Below are positions 10,961 through 22,132 of a stretch of DNA of 64,000 bases, in pieces. The notes under the pieces are model-generated. The model was not told the DNA's origin. It searched no databases and saw nothing but the letters and a program-made list of their open reading frames with translations. A program made the translations under genes and the position numbers. The stretch's first letter is position 1. Every line of letters begins with the position of its first letter. Source of the DNA: Amorphophallus konjac (Eukaryota > Streptophyta > Magnoliopsida > Alismatales > Araceae); NCBI GenBank assembly GCA_022559845.1, contig CM040126.1:125464886-125528885 (forward strand), read 5' to 3'.

Positions 10961-12196
10961 AGTTCCATGCCAACCGGCACGCTACCTTTACCTCCCCTTC
11001 ACTGATGAAACCTTCCGTCGGTCAGTTGGCTCCATTCCCCACCGATGATAAAACCCTTCCGGGGTAGACCTTACGTTTACCCTGATGAAATCTACGTACC
11101 CTCTTTCAAACATCCCACCGATAATGAAACCCATCACCATTCTGATGAAGCCTGTCCAGCTCAGACCTCACGTTTGTCCTGATGAAGCCTACGCGTTTCT
11201 TGGCAAGCCCCACCTGCTGTTGATCGATTGGCGCACTGCTCGATCAATGATAAAACCTGTTGGAATAGACCTTACGTCTGTCCTGACGAGACCTACACCT
11301 TTACGTACGTCCCACCGTTGATCGACCGGCACCTTGCCCGATCAATGATGAAACCCTATCCAGTTTAGACCTTACGTCTATTCTGATGAAACTTATAAAT
11401 CCCTTTGCATCGATATAAGCCCAATATTGATGATGAAACCAACTGTTGATCGATTGGCACCTTGCCCGATCAACGATGAAACCCTATCTAGTTTAGACCT
11501 TACGTCTATTCTGATGAAACTTATAAATCCCTTTGCGTCGATATAAACCCAATATCGATGATGAAACCAACTGTTGATCGATTGGCACCTTGCCCGATCA
11601 ATGATGAAACCTATCCAGTTTAGACCTTACGGCTATTCTGAAATCCCCCTTGCATCGATATAAGCTCAATATCGATGATGAAGTCAACCTTTGGCTGATC
11701 GGTACATCGCCCAGGCCAATGATAAACCTGTCTAGTTCGTACTTTATGTCCGTTCTGATGAAAGCCCCATATCCTTTTTCAAATGTCCCACCTGCGATAG
11801 TCTCTACCCAGCCTAGACCATACGTCTACTCTGATGAGACCTCTTCATTTGCATTCCGGCAACTCGTCTCCCTTATGGCACACATGGCCAGTAGGACGTT
11901 TGCTGCCACCAACAAATTCGGTTCAAGCACCTCCTCGGATGCCGTCACGCGGTGGAGCGAGTTTCCCATCCTTTCTCTAAAGGGGTGGACGCTCTCCTGC
12001 CAAGGTACGAGCCATTCACATGAGGGATTGTTAAAACCGTTACCCCACCTTCCAAAGTGATAAAACCACATGCAGAATAAGATGGATACGCATGAAGCCA
12101 TGAGATTCCTTTCCATTAAAAAGGGAGTACATAAAGGGCCCCGAGGGGACACCATACCACAAAAGAGAATAAAAAGAAAATGAAGGGATAAACAAT
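10961..12196 (+). repeat. Tat#1 degenerate hairpin-TGATGAAA repeats
   Basis: Diverged copies of the 127-bp unit and its sub-blocks continue to about 11830, for example the clear copies at 11216-11700 with a period near 123 bp. The last 370 bases (11830-12196) hold no recognisable gene or repeat. They form the 3' flank of the antisense gene that ends at 12197. Confidence 0.75.
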
Positions 12197-13080
12197 TTAT
12201 GATCGCCGGAATATATCCTCGAAGGCCAGAAGACCCACATAAGGAGCGGCCCCCAGCTCATGAAGGCGCGCCTCCTCCTCTTGAAGTCCAATCGACATGT
12301 CTTGGAGAGACATCATTCGTCCCTCCAGCGAGGCTACCTCCTCCTCGGACCGCGGTCGGGTAAAGGATAATTGCTGCAATTCGGCTCGAAGTCTAGAGAG
12401 CTCCGTCTCCAAGATGGCCATCCGGTCCCGCACAGCTTCTTCTCGCTGAATAGCACCTTGTAGCTCGGCTCGGCGTTCATCAAGCATAAGCGTCAGCTTT
12501 CCCAGCGCAGATTTATATTCTGACCCCTACAGCTTCAACGACGTTAGCTTATCAACCATAGTCTGTGCTAGGAAGTCTCTCCGATGCACGAATTTCAGTA
12601 GAAGCAGCACCCGCTGAACCCATATGTCCAAAGAGCAGCCCATGGCCTGCAAGCCAGCGGTGAAGCGGTTGGCGATTTCCTTCAGTTGCAGATACGTCAA
12701 GCCAGGCTGGGATTCTACCAGCTGACGTAGCATGTCCAGGTGCTGCCAGACAAAGTTGTCAGAGGAAGCGAAGCCGAAGGAGGCGAAGGGGACGACTTCA
12801 AAGGTCACCTCGCCATCAATATCTTCCCACAATGCAACGTCCGGCTGAGAGGATGAAGACGGCAGATCTACTGTAAGGGCTGGCCAGTCCTTTTCTGTGC
12901 TCTCCTGCTGAGTTGAAGATTCCTCCCCTATCGCTGTATCGGAAGCTATAGCTTGAACATCCGCAGGGGGAGAATCGATGAAGGATGGAGCTGCCTCTTC
13001 ATGAGTCTCTTGAATAGGGGCTTCATCTTCGGCTGCTCTTTCTGGTGACAGGGAAGGAGCTGCTATAGTCGAGAAGGCAG
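12197..13080 (-). pseudogene. Tat#1 antisense gene, 3' exon (acidic linker plus coiled coil)
   Basis: Minus-strand frame, open from about 13075 down to 12197 except for one TAG at 12527-12529. The upstream part is acidic and rich in Ser, Pro, Glu and Ala. The middle has LRQLVESQPGLTYLQLKEIA. The last about 95 residues are a strong coiled coil (ETELSRLRAELQQLS; LEGRMMSLQDMSIGLQEEEA). A neighbouring minus frame at 13063-13308 overlaps its 5' end in another frame, which suggests a frameshift near 13075. The closing coiled coil parallels the last exon of antisense gene B of Tat#3. Confidence 0.55.
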
Positions 13081-13384
13081 AAGTCCAGTTTCTATAGCCA
13101 CTATGGCAGGGACTGCTGACTCGGGCGCAATTGACATTACTACAGCCGGTATAAAAGTAGAGCTTCTAGATGGATCGACTTCGGCTCTGAAATCCCAAGC
13201 CCTGATAGGAATGCAATTATCTCCTGAGGCCTCTAAATCCAACGATGATAAATCTGTCGAAGACTGTATCCGCATTGGCACAGGGCGAATGACCTCAGGG
13301 ACCCCCATGCAAGTTAAAGGCAGAAAAGGGACAATAGCCCAGTTTGTAGAAGAAGTGTCCGTGATAGCCGCGGTTGTGTCTGAG

Positions 13385-13931
13385 CTAGCAGTGGCAATAC
13401 CTTAAGACCGAAGCAAAGTAACTTTCAGCACTAGATGAAAGAAACAGATGAAGCAACAAACATGAAAAGGAACCCACCCTTGAAGCGGGGTCCACATCCT
13501 CGAAGTGGGGTGAAAGTGAAGGAAGCTCCGTAGTCGGAGTGACAAATGGTGGAGTTATGTCAATCTCGGTGTCGAGCCCAGCAAACTCCTCTTGCAACTC
13601 CTCCTCAGGAGATAGCACCAGCAGCTTAGCAGGCTGAAAAGGCAGAACACCTTTTGCAAATACAAGTGGGGCCTCTGATTCAGGAGCATCCCCCTCACTA
13701 TCGCTGAAGGTCGCTTCCTCCTCATCAGAGGCGGTCTTAGAACTGCCTGAGGATATTTCCACACTAGCTATACGCTGTGGGGCCACCACTAAAACATGTC
13801 GAGATGTAGACCGGGTAATTATGCGCCTGGCCAGAACAGTACGCTGCTTCGACTGAGTCTTGTGACCCTCCTGTGGTTGAAACAATTCTTCTGTCACCAT
13901 AGCTTCAGTCTGCTCCTCTCCTGCCACTGCT
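13385..13931 (-). pseudogene. Tat#1 antisense gene, exon in acidic Ser/Glu-rich region
   Basis: The minus-strand frame begins at a good acceptor (TTTTTTGCAG, exon from about 13931). It continues the reading of the preceding exon in phase 1, so that the joined reading is A-V-A-G-E-E. It then runs through a low-complexity acidic segment to DVDPASR, where a GTGGGT donor lies near 13470; the frame itself stays open to 13385. It has no catalytic motif. Confidence 0.5.
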
Positions 13932-14006
13932 GCAAAAAAGAGACCTCTGAGAAATATAACAAAGAAAAACAATGCAGGTATGAAACAGATGAGAAAATAC
14001 ACTTAC

Positions 14007-14081
14007 CCCCCGCCTCACTAGCCGGCGTGGGAGAAGGCAACCTGGTCTCCACCACAGAAGGTGCTATGACCGTCTCTTGGG
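14007..14081 (-). pseudogene. Tat#1 antisense gene, small exon
   Basis: This 75-nt exon is bounded by a TTTTGCACAG acceptor and a GTAAGT donor (intron starting at 14006). With one base carried in from the previous exon it reads A-Q-E-T-V-I and ends in phase 1, matching the next exon. No other open frame explains it. Confidence 0.55.
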
Positions 14082-14170
14082 CTGTGCAAAAGGAAGGGGT
14101 CAGATTCAAGGACTTCTTTGAGATTCTGCAAAAGACAATGAAGAACGCAAATGCAAGTTTTTGATGTTAC

Positions 14171-14461
14171 CCTGAAACGATGTCTCAGCAGCCGCCCTTT
14201 GAGACTCGAACTCATCAAAGGAGGGAATATCAGGGAGAGGGGTCCCGGTGTCCATAGCCACCGAAGCCGACTGCTGAGCGTAAGCCTTCTTGGCCTTCCT
14301 GGCCTTCCCAACTGCAGCCTTAACTACGGAAGCCTTTCTCTTCTTGCCAGGAGGCAGGGGAGTGGTAGTCGGTGCTGCTGCAGGAATTTCAAAATAAGTA
14401 GGCTTTTCAGCCTGCGCAATGATTTTTCTATAAAGCCCCTGTCGCTTTATATCAGGCCTGT
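14171..14461 (-). pseudogene. Tat#1 antisense gene, basic exon with likely nuclear-localisation tract
   Basis: The exon lies between an AACAG acceptor (14463-14462) and a GTAACA donor at 14170; the preceding intron is 14462-14554 (93 nt). It encodes a basic cluster (PPGKKRKASVVKAAVGKARK) that looks like a nuclear-localisation signal, followed by an acidic tail. Both junctions are phase 1. Confidence 0.55.
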
Positions 14462-14554
14462 CTGTTGAAGATGTCAAAGAGGCAATGTGATCAGTAGATG
14501 CAGAGTATGAATACTGAGCAGAAAGCACTGCGGTCAGAAGAGAAGAGAGCATAC

Positions 14555-14840
14555 CTGCTGGACCGTCGTAAAAGACAGAAAGCGGCCAGTACAGATAAGC
14601 CACCTCCTTGGAGCATGAAGCAGCCTCCTTGATAAGCCAGCATACATCGCCAAGTACCTGGCACTTCTCCACTAAAGCTGCCAGGTCACCATGACCATGA
14701 AGGTCAAGACACCGGAACAAGTCGAGGTGGTCCATACCCCAGCCGTCGACATAATGAAAAGAGATAAACAACGGCTTGTTCAATATGCCGGCTATCGAGT
14801 TTTCTGCAGATAACCCATGTAAATTCAGCAAAATAAACAA
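14555..14840 (-). pseudogene. Tat#1 antisense gene, exon after the PMD part
   Basis: The minus frame reads SAENSIAGILNKPLFISFHY, then WGMDHLDLFRCLDL, and ends at a GCAG/GTATGC donor (intron starts at 14554). The 5' boundary is uncertain: it overlaps the previous exon's frame, and the acceptor is probably TCTGCAG near 14794-14800. I recognise no domain beyond its position in the PMD-like gene. Confidence 0.5.
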
Positions 14841-16147
14841 CCAGGACGTCTTCTTGTAGTACGTCTGGGTTCTATCTTCCGGCGCACAAACGTCCTATAG
14901 GGGTGAAATCTATCTGTCGGACCCCTCCAAGAAACTACTGCCGGGAGTGGCTCTTCAACAGGAAATGGATATTGTTGCGCCTCCAAACGAGCGTCCCCTA
15001 CACGGCTCAAATGTTTCAAGTTCTGCATGAAGGTGTCCTCATTGATAGCAGCGAAGACAAGAGCAGGCGGGTCGGAATCCTTTTCCTTCAAAGCCCGACG
15101 CTGGGCCAGATAGTTCTCAGCCTCCCTCTGGTGCTGTGAATAAAGCCTTCTCAGGTGGGCCTCGGGGATGTCAAACACTGGCCCGGGCTGTTGTTTCAGA
15201 AAGGAACGCTCAGCCACGTCCCAGAATGCACCTCTACTATCCCTATAGAAGCTGGTTCGAATGTTCCACCATTTGATATATTCTGATGTTACCCGGGGAA
15301 CACGGTTGGAAACTGTGGGAACTCTGAAAACTGCACCGTCCTGGCGATGGTAGAAATCCCACCACAACCGGCCATCGCCGACAGTGGAGGACCCATGCTT
15401 AGCCCGGCTCTCCAGGGGAAATTGAGCGACTGTTGTGGGGATATGCTGATCATAACCAAAGTTCCGCCCAAAGCGGAATGGATAGTATGGTTCCAGAAGG
15501 AGCAGGCCACCCTTTCTGAAAACCAAGACACTAGGACGGATGGCCATGGCCCATCTAGCCAGCTCCGGCTCCAGGATTGGTCGGGCAGTGTTAACCCCTG
15601 AGACAGGATGGATATATGTCTCTACCTCTTCCAGCTTGCACTCTCTCTGAGGATCAATCAAAGGAGCTGAACCTGCCGCCAAGCTCCAGAAATGAATGCT
15701 GCCAGGGGCATCCACCGGCACCTTTATCAGTCGGCCCCTTATTTTGAACAGCTGATCATAGAAAGGACCAGGTTCAGCACTGGCAAACTCAATCATTTTG
15801 GGCAGTACTGTGTCTGCCTGCAAAGTTCTGGGAGCCAACTCAGGAAATAAACTGCAGACCCAGGCATTGAAGAAATGAAAAGGACCCACGGTCCTCAAAG
15901 AACGGGGAGTCCGATGCTTGTACAGATCCCCCAAAGACTTGTATATCAAACACAGGGCCACTGGGCAGAGCGACAGCCTCATTCCCCTGGCCATCTGACA
16001 GGCCGGATATATAGCTTCTGGCCGGATGATTGTCTCATCCCCTTGAGGGAGAGCGAAAGTGCACAGCCAGAATGTGAAGTAAGCCGCACAATGTGTGATG
16101 GGGTCTATGCCTGCTGGGTTGGGACCACAGCTGCCTGCACGGTGCAA
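14825..16147 (-). pseudogene. Tat#1 antisense gene, PMD C-terminal half
   Basis: This 440-codon minus-strand frame has no ATG at its beginning (track-style start is TTG), so it is an internal exon. The segment MARGMRLSLCPVALCLIYKS followed by GPFHFFNAWVCSLFPELAPR fits the helical second half of the plant mobile domain, where a small-residue helix is followed by a 'G...W....FP' motif. The rest is basic and aromatic rich. A donor CAG/GTAAGG closes the upstream exon at 16187, but the obvious acceptors near 16110-16136 join one base out of phase. A 1-bp indel or another acceptor is therefore likely. Confidence 0.5.
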
Positions 16148-16186
16148 TGAGGATGGCAGCGCCGACTAATAACGAGGAGCCCTTAC

Positions 16187-17368
16187 CTGCTTGCTAGCAG
16201 TCGGACCCACGGAAGGGAAGTCGACATATTTCAAGGGCCCGTCAAAGAAGTATTGAATCCACTGCCCTACCCGGATCCGCAGCTTGCTGCCCTTCTCTCG
16301 GGGATGATAACCTTTGGAGGACCCTCTGCTGTACGCTAGACAAATGGAGCGATATGCTTTCATCAGGTACCGGTATGAGAAGCCAATGGAATATCTGCCT
16401 TCGCCATCGGAGCTATCCTTCTCAGAATCTGCCAGGCAGACTTCTTCATACGGCTCGCCGTCAATAGGCAGTCCGGAGAGCTGCGACAGACTCCAGAGGT
16501 CAAGAGATGTCTCACCCTCTGCTGTATAGAGTATGTTGAATAAGGGGCAGAAGACCTCGAACATCCCACAACATAACCCTCGGGATATAGGATACCGAAA
16601 TCGGGAAGCAAAAACACTATGATATACCCCGGCTCTGATCAGTAGAGGGGTGTATTCCTTCAGAACAAACTCAGTAAATTCCACGGCTCCTGCTCGAAAT
16701 AGGTGGGCGTCGGTGATCTTGGTATCCCCAAACCATCCAGCGGCCAAATGATACTTGAACTGAATGGCCGAACAATTCAGCACAAAAGGCTCTTCGCGGT
16801 ACCCCCACTTTACTGGCGCCAGGAAGAGACCATAGCCGGGCTTCTCCCTATTGACTCGGCCACTGGCATTATCCCACCGAGAAGGTGTGAACTCCGGGGC
16901 CCGGGTCAACATTTTCTTTTCCGGCTCCAGCTCCGATATGCCAAGGACTGCATCCCAGTCGCGCTTCTCCCCGGGAAGATATATAGCCTTTCCGCGATAT
17001 ACTGAGTCTTTCAGGCTGTCTCTCTCACCAAGAATTACGGCTTCAACTGTACGAGCTATTCGGTAGTTCCGCATTCCACCCACGGTGAAGGTCCGGATAA
17101 ACGGCAGCAAGTGTTTGTCCTTCGGGAAATCCGGGCGATAATCAGTGCCCCGTCTGAAACATGTTTCCATGGCAGTGGAGTATACCCGGGATGTTGACAC
17201 CGTATCGGTATCAGAATCGGATGATTCATCAACGGAGGCGATCTTGTCGTATCCGAAGTCAAGGCTGTGCACATTCAGCCAGTTTACCGTGGCCCGTGAT
17301 ATATCTGGTTGGGCTGACAAACTTGTTCCGACGGCTCTAGAAGATGTAGCAGCAGAGCCGGAAGCCAT
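16187..17368 (-). pseudogene. Tat#1 antisense gene, first coding exon (PMD N-terminal half)
   Basis: ATG at 17366-17368; 394 codons to the donor CAG/GTAAGG (intron from 16186). An acidic Ser/Asp/Thr-rich start is followed by a segment resembling the start of a plant mobile domain: FTEFVLKEYTPLLIRAGVYH, then FEVFCPLFNILYTAEGETSL, then LSQLSGLPIDGEPYEE. The last matches the 'L..LtGLpidGep' core of PMD proteins. The family (MAIN/MAIL1-like) is nuclear and linked with transposon silencing in plants. The function inside a retrotransposon is unknown. The exon has no stop. Confidence 0.6.
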
Positions 17369-18094
17369 TGCAGTGTCTGCAGTCGAAGAAGTAATGTGAA
17401 TTAAAAGTCAGTCTTATAAAGATTGCAACATCAGACCCTATGAAAATTTCGGCAGCATCTCCCCTTATTCAAGGTCTGCCCAAAAAGAATAGGGAGTCAC
17501 CAACCAAGAGGGGGTGATCCCGGAAGCAAAAGGGATTAAATTCCCAAAAGACGTCATACCCGGGACGGAAGAACTCGCGGCCACCGCCGAGAGGATGAAA
17601 ACGGCTCGCGCCAAAGAAAAGAAATGGAGGGAAGAAGCTGAAGAAAGAGAAAGGTAGGGTGAGAATGAGAAGAAAAAAGGGCCACGGTGCCCTAAATAGG
17701 GGCCCGAGCGACCAGGGTCTCGGCGCGGTGAAATGCGCGCCGAGAACCCCCAGGCCGAGAGCCCCCTTGGGCCAAATGGGCGCGCCGAGACCCCCAGGCC
17801 GAGAGCCCCCTTCGGCCGAGTGCGCCGAGAAGCTATGCGCGTCGAGAAGCTCCGCGCCGGGAGGTCTTCATGCGTCGAGAAGCCCCTGGCCCCGTGCCGA
17901 GAAGCTCCAAATGCTGAAAATAAAGAAGATATGAGGATGGAAAAAAGTGAAAATGAGGAATACATGTGCAGAATATTGTTGCAACGAGATGTTCAGGTCT
18001 GAGAACCGGATTGAAGACAAATTGAGGAAGATGCCCTCGAATAATGAACGTCACCTGTAGGCCCCGTGCCGCCCATTCTGTGCTTACGCCGCCC
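17369..18094 (-). promoter_or_regulatory. Tat#1 antisense gene 5' region with GCCGAGA micro-repeats
   Basis: Non-coding 5' flank of the antisense gene. At 17700-17900 it carries repeated GCGCCGAGA / GGCCGAGAGCCCCC motifs, also found in the 3' LTR. On the minus strand a CCCTATTTAGGG box near 17690-17701 could act as a TATA-like element, about 320 nt from the ATG. No other gene is seen. Confidence 0.35.
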
Positions 18095-18110
18095 GCAGGT
18101 GGGGGGCATT
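18095..18110 (+). other. Tat#1 polypurine tract
   Basis: The purine-rich run CAGGTGGGGGGCATT lies immediately before TGTTGACACC, the start of the 3' LTR. It is the expected plus-strand priming site. Confidence 0.75.
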
Positions 18111-18883
18111 TGTTGACACCTTGAAAATGAACAAGGGTGAAAGCACAGTTGAAACGAGGATCAGACCAACAGTGAAAGGCCAATGATGAAGCCCGTCAAC
18201 CATTTACCCGGCCGAAGCCTTTGTCGGCCAAGCTGATGCCCAGTGCCGATATCATTCAGACGACAACACTGATAAAGCAGCAGTCACTCGACTGATGGGA
18301 CCTCCCAGCACACTTTTACTAAGAGCTATGTTACTGTTACATCCAAGAATCCACAGATGACATGTCAGCATAGGCCAGATGTCGGCTTATTGACAGATGT
18401 GATGTAAGATAAAGATGAAGCCGGTGCCGGCAGATGAAGATTGTAAAGGCTTTTGCAAAGTCAGAACACAAGAAGAATCATCTCCACAGATTATACACCC
18501 GGCTGAAGTCTTCCCACGCTAAAGCTGATGTCCGACCTCGTCACCATTCGGGTGACGATATCGATAAAATGATACCCGGTTTTGTCATCATTCAGATGAC
18601 AATACTGATGAAACTTCTGTCTACGGACTGATGAAAACCTTAATAATGATCTCGATGCAAGATATGTCGTCAATGAAAGGCCCTCTTGGGTGATGGTGTA
18701 CTTGAAGGACTAGCAAAGCCCTAGTCTAAAAAGGCTTAACTGGGCCTGTGAAAGTGGCACCGGGAGCTTCTTGTCGAAGCCCAGAAGTTGCACCGAGAGG
18801 TCGAATGCCTGCGCGCTGAGAAGCCTCAGTTGAGGCGCGCCGTGATGAGGCCTGCCGAGAAGGTAAAAAGGGGGGAAGACGGT

Positions 18884-18890
18884 TATAAAA
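18884..18890 (+). promoter_or_regulatory. TATA box in Tat#1 LTR
   Basis: TATAAAA in the context GGTTATAAAACCC, about 770 bp into the LTR. It is the likely core promoter for the sense genomic RNA (U3/R border downstream). Confidence 0.6.
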
Positions 18891-19959
18891 CCCTGATCCC
18901 TTCGATGAAACAAAGAAGGGCGGCGAGAAAAAAAAAGGGAAGAGGCAGATATTGAGAGGATAGCCAGAAACCAAAAAGAGAAAACGAGAGCTCGAAGAAA
19001 AGGAGGAAGAAGAAGCTGCAGGTGGGTTGCTCCGGGGAGGGAGAGGAGTCAATGCTCCGCCCTCCCCCATGCTTTCTTTCCTTTTCTTTGATGTAATCTA
19101 GCGAGTTCTTTTTCTCGATTTATCAAATGTAGCCGGACAATCCCGGTTTTGCTTTGTACCTCTCTGCTTCTTAGTCTCCCTTTCATGGTTGATGTAAGTG
19201 TGAGACGATGCAATGAAATGGAATGCTGCAATTGCAGTGATGAATATTGGGCAATCGAAGCTCTTCCCCTTTGTATCCCGTGGATATGTCTTCTATTCGA
19301 AATGTCTAATAGTTTATATAGTACCGGTTTCAGAATCCTCGTTGGTTCTCCGAAGAGGCATGAAGATAGGGCCCCCATCCCTATCTAATGGGTGATTGGG
19401 ATCTATTTCCTTCTCCCCTTCTGTCTCAATGGCAGATCCTCCGCGTATAGTCCAAGTTTTCCCTCGAGCCCTTCGTGTTGTTCAGGAACCCGAGACATCA
19501 ATCTCTTGGTTCCCTGGACTGCTGGCTGTACAAAGATGTGTCTGCTCTGCAGGTTGATGCCATCCCGCGAGATCCTAACAAACGATGACCTCAGTCTCTC
19601 GACCCTCCATTCTAACCTTTGAATGATTAGGGTCTGGGGTTTCGGTGCTGAAAGTCCCTCCATCGCCAGTTTTAGATGCCATTGGGTTCGTCCGGAGAGC
19701 AGAGACAGTCATCTCTTGATCCCCGGACGGCTGACGGCAAACAGAGAAAGCTTCTCAGGTCCGGATGATGATCTCTCTTCCACCTGCTGATTTGGTCTCT
19801 CGGCTCTCTTGGCATCCCTCTAGCAGAAGCATCCATGAAACCACCCCTTACACCCCAGATCCGGTCTCAATCCGAGCCAGAAAATTCAAAAAAATTCCCA
19901 AACAGAGTATCGTAATCAGACCCTGAAACCCTTAGCCCTTTCACCTTCCCGGCGTGCTG

Positions 19960-20350
19960 ATTTCCACGCCGAGAACTACGCTGCCGAGAGGCCTCCCTCT
20001 TCAGCAAACCGACAAAAAACCATCTAAACCCCTCTTCATGCAAACCCCCCCGGCCTACAGTCTCCTGGCGCCAGCTTCCCGGGGCGGTGACGGGCGCGCC
20101 GGGAAGCCCCAGGCCGAGAGCCCCCTTTTTTTCTTTTTGTCAGGCCGCGCCGGGAGCCCTCTTTGGGCCAATTAAAGCCACGCCGAGACCCCCTTGTTTG
20201 GTCAAGAAGCCACCGCCGAGACCCTCATTCGGCCAGCTAAACCCATGCCGAGAACCCCATTTTTTGTCAATACAAAATCATGCCGAGAGCTCCTCCCTTC
20301 GGCCAATAGAAAGCCACGCCGAGACCCTCCTTCTTCGGCCGATGAAACCC
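19960..20350 (+). repeat. Tat#1 LTR GCCGAGA micro-repeat cluster
   Basis: CACGCCGAGAcCC or ATGCCGAGA recurs at least eight times, often followed 15-20 nt later by TTCGGCC. GCCGA and TCGGC can therefore pair. The same motif family is upstream of the antisense gene at 17700-17900. Confidence 0.7.
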
Positions 20351-22132
20351 AATCCGAGGCTCATCTCTGCACTACCATTTGTCAACCTTCTAATCTCCTC
20401 ACACATATGTCTCAGGAATGTTCAGAGACCATTACATGTGCCCTGAGAAGATACAACAATGGGGAAGACTTCCCCTACAGCTCTCGTTCTGGATCCGGAT
20501 TCCACTGCCACCCTATGAACCCAAAGAGCCATGTTGTTATGTGCGTTCTGATGGGTTCCAAGGGAACACTAACCGATGAGATAGATGGAAGCAATGTCTC
20601 CGGGCCCGGTGCCCATCCTCGTTCGGTCGTCATCCCGGCCTCCCGTGGATGATGACCTATTCTCTCTTGGCATAATCCAAGTTGAGGGGACATGCTGCCG
20701 AAATTTATACACATCCTATCGGGTAAATGTGATGTCCTCTCTCAGCCCCGCCGGCCCACGGAGTTATGCCCTTGCATGCTCTCCGATGGTCCCTCGAAGG
20801 GGGATATAGATGCGGCACCGCACCCATATGGGACGTGTCATGTCATGCTGGTCCCTATTCGGACTCCGGGTCTATTATACCCGATCTTTTACGGATCCTG
20901 CCCTGCCGCTGCATGGGTGGTTTCTTATTCCCACTTGGCATAGTCCAAGATGGCGGGGATATGCAGTCGGATTCGTCCCGTACTTAGTAACCCCCCCTGC
21001 TTTGACTAGTCCATTTAGCATCCTGCAAATAAATCAATCCCGTCTCTTCTGAGTCTTATCTTCACCGCTGCTTTCCTCCTATTTTGGCGTTTAATCAAGG
21101 GTTGTCCTTCCTTGGAAGGGTGTAATTAACGTCATAGCCTTTACGGTATGACGGACTTCTGGTCCCGACTCGGACTTCACAATCGACTGACCAAGTCAGA
21201 TCGAGCGCACAATGAAATTGTCACCCCGGTGACTGGCACACCTAATAAATAAAAAAAAAACAAATAAAAAAATTGTAAATAAATAATATAATGAAATATA
21301 AGATAAAATCCGCGTTCCACACCGGCTACCGCCATACATAGATTAAAACCTCGGATACAGAGGAAGACGGAAAAGAATGATCAGACATATTGGAACTCAT
21401 CCCATTCTTTTATTAACTACTTCAGCCAAATGGCTTACACACATGCGATTTAAGAGAAAGAAATCTAACCCAAAAGGAAAAGAAATCCAAACTTCATCCC
21501 TGCAAACAGGGTTACATTAGCATTCGATGCTACTAGAGCAAAGATGCTCGAAAGTGAAAAACAAAAGAGGAATACTCAGACAGACGGAGAAGAGAAAGAG
21601 AGAGCAAAGAAGTTGCAGTTGCACGGCCCTCACACCTGGATTCTCTCCTTGAACCCCTCTCCTTTCTTCAGCTTCTACGAAGGGCGCTCGAGCTCCCCCC
21701 TTTCTTTTTGGTGGCTAAGCACCCTCTTCCTTTCTTCTCGAAGGGCTCTCTCTTTTTCTTCGAAGGCTCCTCTTCCCTTCTCCTCTCTTCTTTCTTTTTT
21801 TCCTCCCCCCTTTTTCATACACGTCGAAGGCATGGTTATATAGAGGGCTGGCCCTCTTCTCTCGGCACGGGTCCTTCCCGGGGTGGTGGACAGTCGGCGC
21901 GCTCGACAGCAGAACTCTCGGCGCGCTCCTTCTTCAGTATGGGCTTCGACGTCCCTTTAAGCTTTGATATGGTCTGGGCGCCTTTGTGGGCTTAATGGGC
22001 CCTTGTAGCCTCTCCGCCTCTTCCTCTATCCCTAGAAAATAAGGAATATAAGATGATTTAGTAGGAAAAATATGTTGACATTATTTATATATATGTATAT
22101 ATTATTATTTTATCATTTTTTATGTGTCAACA

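Larger units (their letters stand above)
1..22132 (+). mobile_element. Tat#1: giant Ty3/Gypsy Tat-lineage retrotransposon, 5' end outside window
   Basis: The parts in order are: a gag-pro-pol frame open from the first base (1-8910), repeat-rich non-coding DNA, an antisense multi-exon gene (17368 to 12197), a G-rich tract and a 3' LTR (18111-22132). Tat membership rests on a second RNase H of archaeal type after the normal one, on the giant size and on the antisense genes, all known traits of the Tat/Ogre group. The 5' LTR and primer-binding site lie left of the window, so no target duplication can be checked. The element ends 11 bp past the integrase stop codon of an older minus-strand gypsy element, so it inserted into that element. 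The sense frame is broken by five stops. Confidence 0.9.
18111..22132 (+). mobile_element. Tat#1 3' LTR, about 4.02 kb
   Basis: It starts TGTTGACACC and ends ATGTGTCAACA, so the ends form the inverted pair TGTTGACAC/GTGTCAACA. It follows a polypurine tract. A TATA box lies at 18884-18890. The first 550 bases repeat the hairpin-TGATGAAA motif seen at 9640-11700. The middle holds GCCGAGA micro-repeats (19960-20350). The last 60 bases are AT-rich. It has no gene; all ORFs inside are short and without domains. Four kilobases is long for an LTR but within the range reported for Tat/Ogre elements. Confidence 0.85.

Noticed and set aside
9640..11700. Hammerhead ribozyme suggested by repeated CTGATGA and GAAA next to GTC
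   Set aside because: CTGATGAAAC is contiguous, with no room for stem II, and only four bases separate GTC from CTGATGA, so no stem I. The core cannot form.
16136..16186. Simple intron joining the first two Tat#1 antisense exons
   Set aside because: A good donor exists at 16186, but every nearby acceptor joins out of phase by one base or gives an intron of only 21-50 nt. I therefore left the junction open.
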